Origin: Kitasatospora griseola
GTDB lineage: Bacteria; Actinomycetota; Actinomycetes; Streptomycetales; Streptomycetaceae
Reading direction: 5' to 3'
DNA: 42,503 nucleotides
Assembly: GCF_014648555.1 (NCBI RefSeq)
Contig: NZ_BMRI01000008.1
Coordinates: forward strand, 90,345 to 132,847
Shown: piece after piece, positions 9,801-17,450 of the stretch
How positions within the stretch are numbered: position 1 is the first letter of the stretch
How the letters are laid out: every line of letters starts with the position of its first letter
Made by a program: the position numbers and the translations under genes
The notes under the pieces: model-generated
Told to the model about the DNA's origin: nothing
Seen by the model: the letters and a program-made list of their open reading frames with translations, nothing else
Databases searched by the model: none

Positions 9801-10427
9801 GAGGTGTACACGGTGTGGGGTGGCTACGCGTACGGCCGGGACCTGGACGGGCGACCGGCCCGGGAGGAGATGGAAAGCGCTTACCGCCGAATCACGGTGG
9901 CGGCGAAGAACACCGACACCCGCGAGCACGACATCGCCGACTCCGACGACTACTTCCAGTACCACGGCGGCATGGTGGCCACGGTGCGCGCGCTGACCGG
10001 CAGCAGCCCGGCGGCGTACATCGGCGACTCGACCCGCCCGGAGACGGTGCGCACCCGCACCCTCACCGAGGAGGCGGCCCGGGTGTTCCGGGCCCGGGTG
10101 GTGAACCCGCGCTGGCTGGAGGCGATGCGCCGGCACGGCTACAAGGGCGCGTTCGAGATGGCCGCGACGGTGGACTACCTGTTCGGCTACGACGCCACCA
10201 CCGGCGTGGTCGCGGACTGGATGTACCAGAAGCTCACCGAGGAGTACGTCCTCGACCCGGTCAACCGCGAGTTCTTCGCCGAGGCCAACCCGTGGGCCCT
10301 GCACGGCATTTCGGAACGCCTGCTGGAGGCCGCCGAGCGCGGCCTGTGGGCGGAGCCGGACCCGGCGCTGCTGGCCGAGCTGCGGCAGGTCTTCCTGGAG
10401 ACCGAGGGCGACCTGGAAGGCGAGTGA
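6819..10427 (+). CDS. cobN: Cobaltochelatase subunit CobN
   Basis: A 1202-residue protein of normal CobN length, the large subunit of the ATP-dependent CobNST complex that inserts Co2+ into hydrogenobyrinic acid a,c-diamide. The family block HLGKHGNLEWLPGKTAAL lies near residue 525, followed by PFLVNDPGEGTQAKRRAH and, in the C-terminal part, EVYTVWGGYAYG and VDYLFGYDATTGVVADWMY. The ATG at 6819 is preceded by GGGAGG (6805-6810) and follows a B12 riboswitch, so expression should fall when cobalamin is abundant. CobS and CobT are not in this window. Two AAGCGCTT palindromes lie inside the gene (about 9307 and 9875). Confidence 0.96.
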   Translation: MILLLSTSDTDLLSARASNGPVRFRWGNPARLDPAGLPELLDGVELVVVRLLGGRRAWQEGLDALLAGSRPVVVLTGEQAPDAQLMELSTVPAGIAAEAHAYLAHGGPANLAELGAFLSDTVLLTGHGFAPPASAPSWGPLERTVHSSKGPSVAVLYYRAHHMSGNTAFVETLCRAIEAEGAQARAYFCASLRGAEPELLAELGAADAIVTTVLAAGGTRPADAQAGGDEEAWDAGALAALDRPILQALCLTWSRAQWEGSDDGLSPLDTATQVAVPEFDGRLITVPFSFKEVDQDGLTVYAADPERASRVAGIAVRHARLRHTPASERRLALVLSAYPTKHARVGNAVGLDTPASAIRLLERLRAEGMDLGDSVPGLHTETEHQHDGDALIHALIEAGGYDQAWLTEDQLARNPVRIPAADYRRWYATLPAALREQVEEHWGPAPGELYVDRSQNPDGDLVLAGLRSGNLLVLVQPPRGFGENPVAIYHDPDLPPSHHYLAAYRWIAAAQEDGGFGAHAVVHLGKHGNLEWLPGKTAALSAECGPDAALGDLPLVYPFLVNDPGEGTQAKRRAHATLVDHLVPPMARADSYGDIARLEQLLDEHSNIAAMDPAKLPAIRAQIWTLIQAARLDHDLGLDERPEDDGFDDFLLHVDGWLCEVKDAQIRDGLHVLGQAPSGADRVNIVLAILRARQIWGGVSALPGLREALGLDEAALTLGATDAAEAQARALVEAMEAEDWNPAAVAKVAAGLPAAVAEVLSFAAAQVVPRLASTTDELDAVLHALQGGFVPAGPSGSPLRGLVNVLPTGRNFYSVDPKAVPSRLAWETGQALSASLIERYRADNDGQFPPSVGLSLWGTSAMRTAGDDIAEAFALLGVRPVWDDASRRVTGLEAIPLAELGRPRIDVTLRISGFFRDAFPHVVALLDDAVRLAARQEEPAEQNFVRAHVQADLAEHGDERRATVRVFGSRPGTYGAGLLQLIDSRDWRTDADLAEVYTVWGGYAYGRDLDGRPAREEMESAYRRITVAAKNTDTREHDIADSDDYFQYHGGMVATVRALTGSSPAAYIGDSTRPETVRTRTLTEEAARVFRARVVNPRWLEAMRRHGYKGAFEMAATVDYLFGYDATTGVVADWMYQKLTEEYVLDPVNREFFAEANPWALHGISERLLEAAERGLWAEPDPALLAELRQVFLETEGDLEGE

Positions 10428-10481
10428 CGGCGGAGCCCGCCACCGGGCCGAGGCTCGAAACCGGGCCGGGTCCCGACGCAC

Positions 10482-10559
10482 GCCGGAGGTGAACGTCGGG
10501 CCCCGGCCGGGGCCGGAGGTGAACGTCGGGCCCCGGCCGGGGCCGGAGGTGAACGTCGG
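10482..10559. repeat. 30-bp direct repeat array (2.6 copies) between cobN and lnt
   Basis: Two perfect 30-bp units (10482-10511, 10512-10541) and an 18-bp partial third copy (10542-10559). Each unit starts with GCCGGAGGTGAACGTCGG. The joins between copies hold a perfect 16-bp palindrome, GGCCCCGGCCGGGGCC, occurring twice. The palindromes could act as terminators for cobN, or the GAACGT-containing segment could be a protein site. Confidence 0.9.
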
Positions 10560-10614
10560 ACGACACTTGACGTGCCGATGATCGCGAAGGGGTGTCTTCC
10601 GGCCCGCCCGGGCG

Positions 10615-10620
10615 GACAAT
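10615..10620 (+). promoter_or_regulatory. Candidate -10 box for leaderless lnt transcript
   Basis: GACAAT followed by exactly 6 nt and then the lnt ATG. No Shine-Dalgarno sequence precedes this ATG. A TTGACG at 10567-10572 is too far upstream to be the matching -35. Confidence 0.5.
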
Positions 10621-10626
10621 TTCCGC

Positions 10627-12186
10627 ATGAGCCTGCGAACCGCCCTGACCCGCCCGGCGCGCTACGGCGCGCTGGTCGCGGGCGCGCTGCCCGTCCTGAC
10701 GTTCCCGGGTGCCGGCCTGGCCGCCCTGGCCTGGGTGGCGCTGGTGCCGGGGCTGTTGCTGATGCGGGCGGCGGGCACGGCGCGCGAGGCCGCGGTGCGC
10801 GGCTGGTGGTTCGGCGCGGGGTTCATCCTGACCGCCATGTACTGGCTGATCCCGTCGATCGGCCCGGCGCTGCCGCTGCTGGCGGTGGTGTTCGGGGTGC
10901 TGCAGGCGCCGGTGGGCGTGGCGGTGTGGTGGCTGCTGCACGGCGAGTTGACGCTCCGCCGGTCGGCGGCGGCGCTGGTGGTCGTCCCGGCGGTGTGGGT
11001 GAGCGCCGAGTTCGCCCGGTCCTGGCATGCGCTGGGCGGGCCGTGGGCGCTGCTGGGCGCGTCCCAGTGGGAGCATCCGGCGGTGCTCGGCCTGGCCTCG
11101 GTCGGCGGGGTGTGGCTGGTGAGTTGGGCCCTCGTCACGGTCAACACGGCATTGACGTTGCTGGTGCTGGCCCGCGAGGTGCGGCTGCGGGCACTGGCGG
11201 CGGCGACCGCGCTGGTCGCGGTGGTGTCGGGCCCGGTGGCGTTCGCCGCGCAGCCCGCGCCGGCGACCCGCGGTTCGGCGTCGGTGGCGCTGGTGCAGGC
11301 GGGCCAGACCACGGACGAGCGGGCCCGGTTGGAGGCGAACGTCCGGATCACCCGCTCGCTGGCGGGCCGCCCGGTGGACCTGGTGGTGTGGGGTGAGAGT
11401 TCCACCACCGCCGACCTCGACCGGGACGGCGCCACCCTCGACCGGCTGACCGCGCTGGCGCAGTCGACGGGCGCGCAGCTGCTGGTCGGCGAGGACGCCC
11501 GGAAGGCGGACGGCCGGATCTCCAAGGACGCGGTGCTGGTGGATTCCTCGGGCATTGTGGCGCGGTACCGCAAGATCCGGCTGGTGCCGTTCGGCGAGTA
11601 CATTCCGCTGCGTCCGCTGCTGGGCTGGATCGCGGGGGTGAGTTCGGCGGCGGGCGAGAACCGGGCCCCGGGCCGTTCGGTGCACCTGCTGCCGGTGGTG
11701 GGCCAGGGCGGCCGCCCGCTGCCGGTCGGCGCGCTGATCTGCTTCGAGTCGGCGTTCCCCGACATGTCGCGCACCGCGTCCCGGCAGGGCGCCGAGCTGA
11801 TCGTCTACCAGTCGGCGACCTCGACCTTCCAGTCCACCTGGGCGCCGGCGCAGCACGCCTCGCTGGGTGCGATCCGCGCGGCGGAGACAGGCCGCCCGGT
11901 GGTGCAGGCGGCGCTGACGGGCGAGTCGGTGGCGTACGACTCGCAGGGCCGCCGGCTGGCGCGGCTGACCACGGGCGAGTCGGGCGCGGTGACGGTCCAC
12001 CTGTCGCGGGCCGATCCGACGGCCCGGACGTGGTACGTCCGGCTGGGCGACTGGGTGCCGCTGTCGGCGCTGGCGGTGACGGCGGCGGCCGGGGCGGCGG
12101 GCCTGCTGCCCCGGCTGCGCGAGCGCCGCCGACCGTCCGCTCCGGCCGCCCCGCCGTCCTCCGACCTGCCGTCGGCGCGGGTCTGA
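10627..12186 (+). CDS. lnt: Apolipoprotein N-acyltransferase
   Basis: A 519-residue integral membrane enzyme that N-acylates the lipobox cysteine of lipoproteins. Residues 1-205 hold about six hydrophobic segments. Residues about 218-480 form the nitrilase-fold domain, with the catalytic triad Glu257 (VVWGESS), Lys316 (YRKIRLVPFGEYIP) and Cys372 (ICFES). A last hydrophobic segment (LSALAVTAAAGAAGLL) precedes a basic, Pro-rich tail. All three catalytic residues are intact, so it should be active. Streptomycetes often carry more than one lnt; which one this is cannot be told. The stop codon lies inside the first copy of an 86-bp tandem repeat. Confidence 0.92.
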   Translation: MSLRTALTRPARYGALVAGALPVLTFPGAGLAALAWVALVPGLLLMRAAGTAREAAVRGWWFGAGFILTAMYWLIPSIGPALPLLAVVFGVLQAPVGVAVWWLLHGELTLRRSAAALVVVPAVWVSAEFARSWHALGGPWALLGASQWEHPAVLGLASVGGVWLVSWALVTVNTALTLLVLAREVRLRALAAATALVAVVSGPVAFAAQPAPATRGSASVALVQAGQTTDERARLEANVRITRSLAGRPVDLVVWGESSTTADLDRDGATLDRLTALAQSTGAQLLVGEDARKADGRISKDAVLVDSSGIVARYRKIRLVPFGEYIPLRPLLGWIAGVSSAAGENRAPGRSVHLLPVVGQGGRPLPVGALICFESAFPDMSRTASRQGAELIVYQSATSTFQSTWAPAQHASLGAIRAAETGRPVVQAALTGESVAYDSQGRRLARLTTGESGAVTVHLSRADPTARTWYVRLGDWVPLSALAVTAAAGAAGLLPRLRERRRPSAPAAPPSSDLPSARV

Positions 12187-12366
12187 ACTCCCCTATCGAC
12201 TCCGGGCGTTGCGGTCCTCGGCTCCCGTACCGCCCGCGCCGCCCGCCGACCCGCCGTCGTCCGGGAGCCCGAACTCCCCTACCGACTCCGGGCGTTGCGG
12301 TGCTCGGCTCCCGTGCCGCCCGCGCCGCCCGCCGACCCGCCGTCGTCCGGGAGCCCGAACTCCCCT
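12185..12366. repeat. 86-bp direct repeat array (2.1 copies) at the 3' end of lnt
   Basis: Copies at 12185-12270 and 12271-12356 match at all but 3 of 86 positions, and a third begins at 12357 (GAACTCCCCT) before diverging. The first copy starts on the lnt stop codon. The unit is not a multiple of three, so it is not a coding repeat. Each junction contains a short inverted repeat GGGAG-N6-CTCCC. No gene is seen in 12187-12390. Confidence 0.92.
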
Positions 12367-12390
12367 GCCGGATCGCAGAGTTGTTCGAGC

Positions 12391-13155
12391 TCAGCTCTCC
12401 TCGTACGCCACGTGGATGCCGAACGCCGCCCCTTGCGGGTCGCGCAGCACGGCGAGGCGCGGGCCGTCGGGGACGTCGGTGGGCGGCAGGGTGACGGTGG
12501 CGCCGAGGAGCGCGGCGCGTTCGGCGCTCAGGTCGACGTCGGCGACTGCGAAGTACGGCATCCAGTACGGCGGGACTTCGGGCGGGAACTGGTCGGCCAT
12601 GTCCATCATGCCGCCGAAGTCCCGCCCGCCCAGGCCGAATTGGGTGTACATCTCGCCGACGGTGACGGTCCAGTCGAAGACCTCGCGGTAGAACACGACG
12701 GCGCCCCGCGGGTCGCGGGTGGCGAGTTCGATCCAGCCGAGCGAGCCGGGTTCGTTCATCACCTCACAGCCGCGCCGGTTCCGGGGCTGCCAGGCGGAGA
12801 AGACCGCGCCGGCGGGGTCGCGGACGACGGTGAACCGCCCCCAGTCGAGGGCGTCCGTCGGCGGGACGATCAGGCTGCCGCCGCCGGCGGTGATCTTCTC
12901 CGCGGTGGCGTCGACGTCGGGGGCGTGGAAGCTGATGTTCCACGCGGTGGGCTGGCCCTCCTTCATCAACCCGACCAGGCCGGCGGCGAGTCGGTCCCCG
13001 ACGTACAGCCGGGTGTAGCCCATCGCCTTCTCCTCGGGGACGGCCTCGGTGCGCCAGCCGAACAGTTCGTGGTAGAAGGTCCTGGCCGCGACCGGGTCCT
13101 TGGTGGACAGTTCGACCCAGCAGGGCGCGCCGGGCTTCGAGTCGGTGGTCTTCAC
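12391..13155 (-). CDS. Two-domain VOC (glyoxalase/dioxygenase-fold) protein
   Basis: A 254-residue protein with two vicinal-oxygen-chelate modules: residues about 8-122 (CWVELSTKDPVAARTFYHELFGW ... VVRDPAGAVFSAWQP) and about 137-252 (GWIELATRDPRGAVVFYREVFDW ... VLRDPQGAAFGIHV). This duplicated layout is typical of actinobacterial VOC proteins annotated as hydroxylases or glyoxalase-like. The substrate is unknown. It starts with GTG, which overlaps the stop of the upstream oxidoreductase gene (GTGA), so the two are coupled and probably act on related reactive carbonyl or quinone compounds, which is inference. Confidence 0.85.
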   Translation of the reverse strand: MKTTDSKPGAPCWVELSTKDPVAARTFYHELFGWRTEAVPEEKAMGYTRLYVGDRLAAGLVGLMKEGQPTAWNISFHAPDVDATAEKITAGGGSLIVPPTDALDWGRFTVVRDPAGAVFSAWQPRNRRGCEVMNEPGSLGWIELATRDPRGAVVFYREVFDWTVTVGEMYTQFGLGGRDFGGMMDMADQFPPEVPPYWMPYFAVADVDLSAERAALLGATVTLPPTDVPDGPRLAVLRDPQGAAFGIHVAYEES

Positions 13156-14066
13156 GGGCGGTTCATCTCCAGGATCAGCTTGCCGCGGGCGTGTCCGGAC
13201 TCGACCTCGGCGATCGCCTCGGCCGCGTGCTCCAGCGGGTACCTGGCGCTGATCTGCGCGTTCAGCGTCCCGGCGGCGACCAGGTCGGCGAGGGCGGTGA
13301 GCACGGCGGCGGTGCCGTCGCGCTTCACGTACGCGCCGCCGAGGTCCTCGATGGTGGCGCGGTCGGCGGTGGAGACCAGCCGTCCGGGTCGGCGCAGCGC
13401 CCCGGCGACGTCGCGGACGGCGGCGCCGCCGACCAGGTCGAGGACGGCGTCGACGCCGTCGGGGGCGGCCTCGCGCAGGCGGTCGGCGACGCCGTCGCCG
13501 TAGCGGACGGGCGTGCCGCCGAGGGAGCGGACGTGGTCGGCGCTGCCGGCTCCGGCGGTGCCGAGGACGGTGATGCCGCGGGCGCGGGCGATCTGGGTGG
13601 CGGCGCTGCCGACGCCGCCGGAGATGCCGACGATCAGCAGGGTCTCACCGGAGTGCAGGTCGAGTTGCCGGAGCGCGTCGTAGGCGGTGGCGGCGGCGAC
13701 GGGCAGGGCGGCGGCCTGGTCGAAGCCGACGGTGGGGGGTTTGCGGGCGGTGGCGCGGGCCGACAGCAGCACCTGTTCGGCGAACGCCCCGCCGGGGGCG
13801 ATGCCGAACACCTCGTCGCCGACGGCGAAGGCGTCCACGTCGTCCCCCACGGCGGTCACCACGCCCGCGGCTTCGCTGCCCATCACCAGGGGCGGCTCGG
13901 CGGCCGTCCCGAACCAGCCTTCGCGTTTCTTCCAGTCGGCCGGGTTGACGCCGGCCGCCCTGACCTCGATCCGCACCCCGCCCGGGCCGGGCACGGGCAG
14001 CGGCCGGTCCAGGAACTGCTGCTGCTCCGGCCCGCCGTACGCGACGAACCCGAATGCCTTCACCAT
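13152..14066 (-). CDS. NADP-dependent quinone-oxidoreductase-like protein (zinc-free MDR family)
   Basis: A 304-residue medium-chain dehydrogenase/reductase. The N-terminal GroES-like domain has AAGVNPADWKKREGWFG, and the Rossmann domain has the NADP-binding stretch GISGGVGSAATQIARARG at about residues 145-162. Structural and catalytic zinc ligands are absent, which places it with the QOR/zeta-crystallin branch. It should reduce quinones or enones with NADPH. A strong ribosome site (AGGAGGAGG) precedes the ATG. It is coupled to the downstream VOC gene and lies 42 nt after the c-di-GMP gene. Confidence 0.87.
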   Translation of the reverse strand: MVKAFGFVAYGGPEQQQFLDRPLPVPGPGGVRIEVRAAGVNPADWKKREGWFGTAAEPPLVMGSEAAGVVTAVGDDVDAFAVGDEVFGIAPGGAFAEQVLLSARATARKPPTVGFDQAAALPVAAATAYDALRQLDLHSGETLLIVGISGGVGSAATQIARARGITVLGTAGAGSADHVRSLGGTPVRYGDGVADRLREAAPDGVDAVLDLVGGAAVRDVAGALRRPGRLVSTADRATIEDLGGAYVKRDGTAAVLTALADLVAAGTLNAQISARYPLEHAAEAIAEVESGHARGKLILEMNRP

Positions 14067-14108
14067 CGCGTCCTGCCTCCTCCTGCTCTCCGGTTCCGCC
14101 GACGCCCT

Positions 14109-16430
14109 TCAGCTTGCCGGGGTACTGGCGGGTAGCCGGGGACGGGTGGGCCGAACGGGAGCGCCGGGCCGGGAGGTGGGGGCGGGGCGCCGGACCTCAG
14201 GAGTCGCCGTCGGTCCGCGGGGCGGGTTCCGACTCGGGGGCGAACTCCGTGCCAGACGCCGGAGTTGGCGGACGCCCTCGGGCGCGCGTCGGCGTTCGGT
14301 GCCGTCGGGGCCGGTGGTGGGCTCGATCTCGGCGGTCCGGTCGGGGTCGCCCTCGGCGATCCGGCGGGCGATCTCGGCGGGGCGGACCGGCCGTCCGAAG
14401 TGCCAGCCCTGGGCGAGGTCGCAGCCCATCAGCCGCAGGCGTTCGGCGTCGGCGCGGCTCTCGACGCCCTCGGCGGTGACGGACAGGCCGAGGGTGTGGG
14501 CGAGCGAGACCAGGCCGCTGACGATCCGCCAACCGAGGTGGGTGTCCTTGGCGGGGTCGTGCAGGTCGCCGACGAACGAGCCGGCGATCTTCAGGTTGGA
14601 CACCGGCAGGTCGCGCAGGTAGGCGAGGTTGGACCAGCCGGTGCCGAAATCGTCGACGGCGAGCGAGACGCCCATGTCGACCAGGGCGTGCAGGGCCTTG
14701 AGGGCCTCGTCCTCGGGGCCGACCACCGTCGATTCGGTGATCTCCAGCTGCAGCATCGACGGGTCGAGTCCGGTGCTGCGCAGGATCCGGTCGATGTCGC
14801 CGACCAGGCCGGCGTTGCGGGCCTGCCGGACGGCCAGGTTGACGCTCAGGCGGGGCGCCCGGTCGCCGAATCTGGCGACCCATTCGGCGGCCTGCCCGCA
14901 GGCCTGTTCCAGCACCCAGCGGCCGAGCGGCATGATCAGCCCGGTCTCCTCGGCGACGCCGACGAACTCCTCGGGGCTGAGCACGCCCAGCTGCGGGTCG
15001 CGCCAGCGCACCAGTGCCTCGACGCCGGTCATCACGCCGGTGCCGAGGTCGATCATCGGCTGGTAGTCGATGAAGAACTCGCCGCGGTCCAGTGCCGCGG
15101 GCATCCGCACGGACACCGCGTAACGGCTGACGGCGCGCGCGTTCTCCTTCGGGTCGAACAGCGTCCAGCGGCCGCGTCCGGCCTCCTTGGCGCGGTACAG
15201 CGTCAGGTCGGCGGCGCGGACGGCCGCGCCGGGGGTGGTGCTGGAGATCCGGCGTTCCAGCACGCCGACGCTGGCGCCGACGGCGAGCCGGTGGTCGCCG
15301 ATCACCACGGGCTTGGTGAGCGCGGCGAGCACGGTCTTGGCGGCGGCGACGGCCTCCTGTTCGCCGCGGCAGTTCTCCAGCAGCACCACGAACTCGTCGC
15401 CGCCGAGCCGGGCCACCATGTGGCCGAGCGGGCTGAGCGCGGACTCCAGCCGGCGGGCGACCACGGACAGCAGCTGGTCGCCCATGTCGTGGCCGAGGCT
15501 GTCGTTGACGACCTTGAAGCCGTCCAGGTCGACGTAGCACAGGCCGAACCGGGCGTCCGGCTCCGGCGACTCGAAGAGGCGCTCCAGCCGTTCGAAGAAC
15601 GCGGCGCGGTTGGGCAGGCCGGTCAGCGGGTCGTGGGTGGCCTGGTGGCGCAGCCGTTCCTGCAGCCGGTAGCGGTCGGTGACGTCCTCCAGCATGGCCA
15701 CCTGGTACAGCGGCGAACCGTCGTCGTCGCGGATCAGCGAGACCGTCAGGTGGGTCCACACCACTTCGCCGTCGCGCCGGTAGTACGGCTTGTCGAACTG
15801 GAAGTACTCGCGCTTGCCGCTGATCAGCTCCTCGTAGGCCTCCCACACGCCGGGGGTGTCCTCGGGGTGCATCAGGTCGTTGACCCGGACGCCCTGCATG
15901 TCCTCGGGGCCGCCGCCGAAGATCTCGCCGAGGGCCCGGTTGACGGCCAGGATGTTGCCGTCGGTGTCGCCGAGGCCGATGCCGATCGCCGCGGATTCGA
16001 ACAGGGCGCGGAAGCGGGCCTCGGAGACCCGCAGTGCCCGCTCGACCTCCTGGCGGGCGGTGTCGGCGGCCAGCCGGATCGCCTCCTGCTCGCGCAGGGT
16101 GCGTTCGCGCAGCGCCGCCGCCCAGCCGGCCGCGAAGGCGCCGGACAGCGCCGGGCCGCGCCCGTCGGGGACGGACCGGCTCTGGATCAACTGGACGGCG
16201 TCGGAGAGCAGTTGGGGGTCGGTGAAGTGGTTGTCGATCAGCAGCGCGCCGACCTGCCCGGCGAGTTCCGGGCGGAACGGGTGTTCCAGGGCGGCGCGGC
16301 GCAGCAGTTCGGCGGTCCGCGTGATCAACGGGTTGAGGACGCCGGGGCGCACGGCCGCCCCGTGTCCGGTGCGCAGCATGGCGGCCCAGGCGGTACGGAA
16401 CCCGTTGTCCGGGGCGGCCGCCTCGTTCAT
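14109..16430 (-). CDS. PAS-GGDEF-EAL cyclic-di-GMP turnover protein
   Basis: A 773-residue soluble protein with no membrane segment. Order: an uncharacterised helical N-terminus (1-110), a coiled coil (about 110-145), a PAS/PAC sensor (about 140-255), a GGDEF domain (about 265-425, motif RLGGDEF intact), an EAL domain (about 440-690, motif EALVRW intact) and a basic, Pro-rich tail. The diguanylate cyclase site looks active, and no RxxD inhibitory site is visible before GGDEF. In the EAL domain ITEST, DDFGTGWS, TAEGVES and CDLAQGW are present, but the usual K-I-D reads K-I-A (LKIAGSFV), so phosphodiesterase activity may be altered. In streptomycetes such proteins set c-di-GMP levels that hold BldD. 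The gene overlaps the upstream methyltransferase stop by 4 nt. Confidence 0.92.
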   Translation of the reverse strand: MNEAAAPDNGFRTAWAAMLRTGHGAAVRPGVLNPLITRTAELLRRAALEHPFRPELAGQVGALLIDNHFTDPQLLSDAVQLIQSRSVPDGRGPALSGAFAAGWAAALRERTLREQEAIRLAADTARQEVERALRVSEARFRALFESAAIGIGLGDTDGNILAVNRALGEIFGGGPEDMQGVRVNDLMHPEDTPGVWEAYEELISGKREYFQFDKPYYRRDGEVVWTHLTVSLIRDDDGSPLYQVAMLEDVTDRYRLQERLRHQATHDPLTGLPNRAAFFERLERLFESPEPDARFGLCYVDLDGFKVVNDSLGHDMGDQLLSVVARRLESALSPLGHMVARLGGDEFVVLLENCRGEQEAVAAAKTVLAALTKPVVIGDHRLAVGASVGVLERRISSTTPGAAVRAADLTLYRAKEAGRGRWTLFDPKENARAVSRYAVSVRMPAALDRGEFFIDYQPMIDLGTGVMTGVEALVRWRDPQLGVLSPEEFVGVAEETGLIMPLGRWVLEQACGQAAEWVARFGDRAPRLSVNLAVRQARNAGLVGDIDRILRSTGLDPSMLQLEITESTVVGPEDEALKALHALVDMGVSLAVDDFGTGWSNLAYLRDLPVSNLKIAGSFVGDLHDPAKDTHLGWRIVSGLVSLAHTLGLSVTAEGVESRADAERLRLMGCDLAQGWHFGRPVRPAEIARRIAEGDPDRTAEIEPTTGPDGTERRRAPEGVRQLRRLARSSPPSRNPPRGPTATPEVRRPAPTSRPGAPVRPTRPRLPASTPAS

Positions 16431-17233
16431 GACAGGCGTCCGACGCCGGCCATCCCGGTCATCCGCTCGGGGTGCGGGTCGACCGCGTCGGCCTCGTCGG
16501 GGCGCCATTCGGGCAGGTAGACCACGCCGGGCTCGACCAGGTCGAAGCCTTCGAAGAAGGAGGTGATCCGTTCGCGGCTGCGCATGGTGAGCGGGGTGGG
16601 GGTGGCCCGGTACAGGTCCTGGTGGGATCCGGCCTGGTCGGGGCGGCCCTCGAGGGAGGCGTGCGAGAGGACCAGGGCGCTGCCGCTGGGCAGGGCTTCG
16701 CGGAGCTTGGCGAGGATCTTCTCGGGCTCGTCGTCGTCGGTGACGAAGTGCATCACGGCGTTGAGGATGACGGCGACGGGCTCGCCGGGGGCGAGCAGGT
16801 CCTCGACCTCGGGGCGGGCGAGCAGGTCGTCGGTGTTGCGCAGGTCGGCGTCGACGATCTGGCACAGGTCGTCGTCGGCGAGGATCAGGCGGCTGTGCGC
16901 GACGGCGACCGGGTCCAGGTCGATGTAGACCACGCGGGCGTCGGGCTGGTACTCGCGGGCGACCTCGTGGACGGCCCCGAAGGTGGGGATGCCGGAGCCG
17001 ATGTCGAGGAAACGGCTGATGCCCTCGGCGGCCACGTACTGAGTGGCTCGGTGCAGGAACGCCCGGTTGGCCCGCATGATCTTCGGCAGGTCGGGCCAGA
17101 GCTCCATCGCCTTGCGGGCCATCTGCCGGTCGACCTCGAAGTTGTGCGAACCGCCGAGGTAGTAGTCGTACACCCGGGCGGCGTTCGGCTTGTCGAGGTC
17201 GGTCCCCGCAGGCACCCAGTTCGGACGCGCCAT
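16427..17233 (-). CDS. SAM-dependent methyltransferase, SAV2177/Methyltransf_19-type
   Basis: A 268-residue member of the actinobacterial family recognised by DLDKPNAARVYDYYLGGSHNFEVDRQMA at the N-terminus, FLDIGSGIPTFGAVHE as the SAM-binding motif I near residue 75, and VVYIDLDPVAVAHS as motif II. The cellular substrate of this family is not known to me. The ATG at 17233 was chosen over an upstream GTG/ATG because GGAAGGGG lies 7 nt before it. Its stop overlaps the start of the PAS-GGDEF-EAL gene (ATGA), which implies linked production of the two. An AT-rich stretch at 17270-17305 probably holds the promoter. Confidence 0.85.
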   Translation of the reverse strand: MARPNWVPAGTDLDKPNAARVYDYYLGGSHNFEVDRQMARKAMELWPDLPKIMRANRAFLHRATQYVAAEGISRFLDIGSGIPTFGAVHEVAREYQPDARVVYIDLDPVAVAHSRLILADDDLCQIVDADLRNTDDLLARPEVEDLLAPGEPVAVILNAVMHFVTDDDEPEKILAKLREALPSGSALVLSHASLEGRPDQAGSHQDLYRATPTPLTMRSRERITSFFEGFDLVEPGVVYLPEWRPDEADAVDPHPERMTGMAGVGRLS

Positions 17234-17390
17234 GACGGCACCCCTTCCGGCGGGCAATCGGTCGAAAAATGGCAACAGGACATAAAGATCTTCCTATACT
17301 TCCGATCCGCTCGGCAAGCCACCTCGTCCGAGCGGCCGCGCCGGTCGCCGCCGGTCGCGCGACTTCGGGGGCCCTGCCGCCCGGCAACGG

Positions 17391-17431
17391 GGCCGCCGCC
17401 CGCCCGCAGGGTCTGCGGGCGGACGGCGGCC
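17391..17431 (-). terminator. Hairpin terminator after the GH6 gene
   Basis: A 19-bp stem (17391-17409 with 17413-17431, one wobble pair) and a 3-nt loop, 20 nt past the cellulase stop. The rest of 17234-17450 holds only the methyltransferase promoter region. Confidence 0.8.
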
Positions 17432-17450
17432 GGGTTGCGTTCCTGCGTCG

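Noticed and set aside
10482..10559. CRISPR array
   Set aside because: The 30-bp repeats are directly adjacent with no spacers, and no cas genes are present.
10567..10572. TTGACG upstream of lnt as a -35 box
   Set aside because: It lies 42 nt from the GACAAT box, far outside the usual 16-19 nt spacing.
12391..14066. VOC and oxidoreductase genes as an antibiotic-resistance (bleomycin-type) pair
   Set aside because: The VOC protein has two domains and lacks features specific to bleomycin-binding proteins; general carbonyl or quinone metabolism is as likely.
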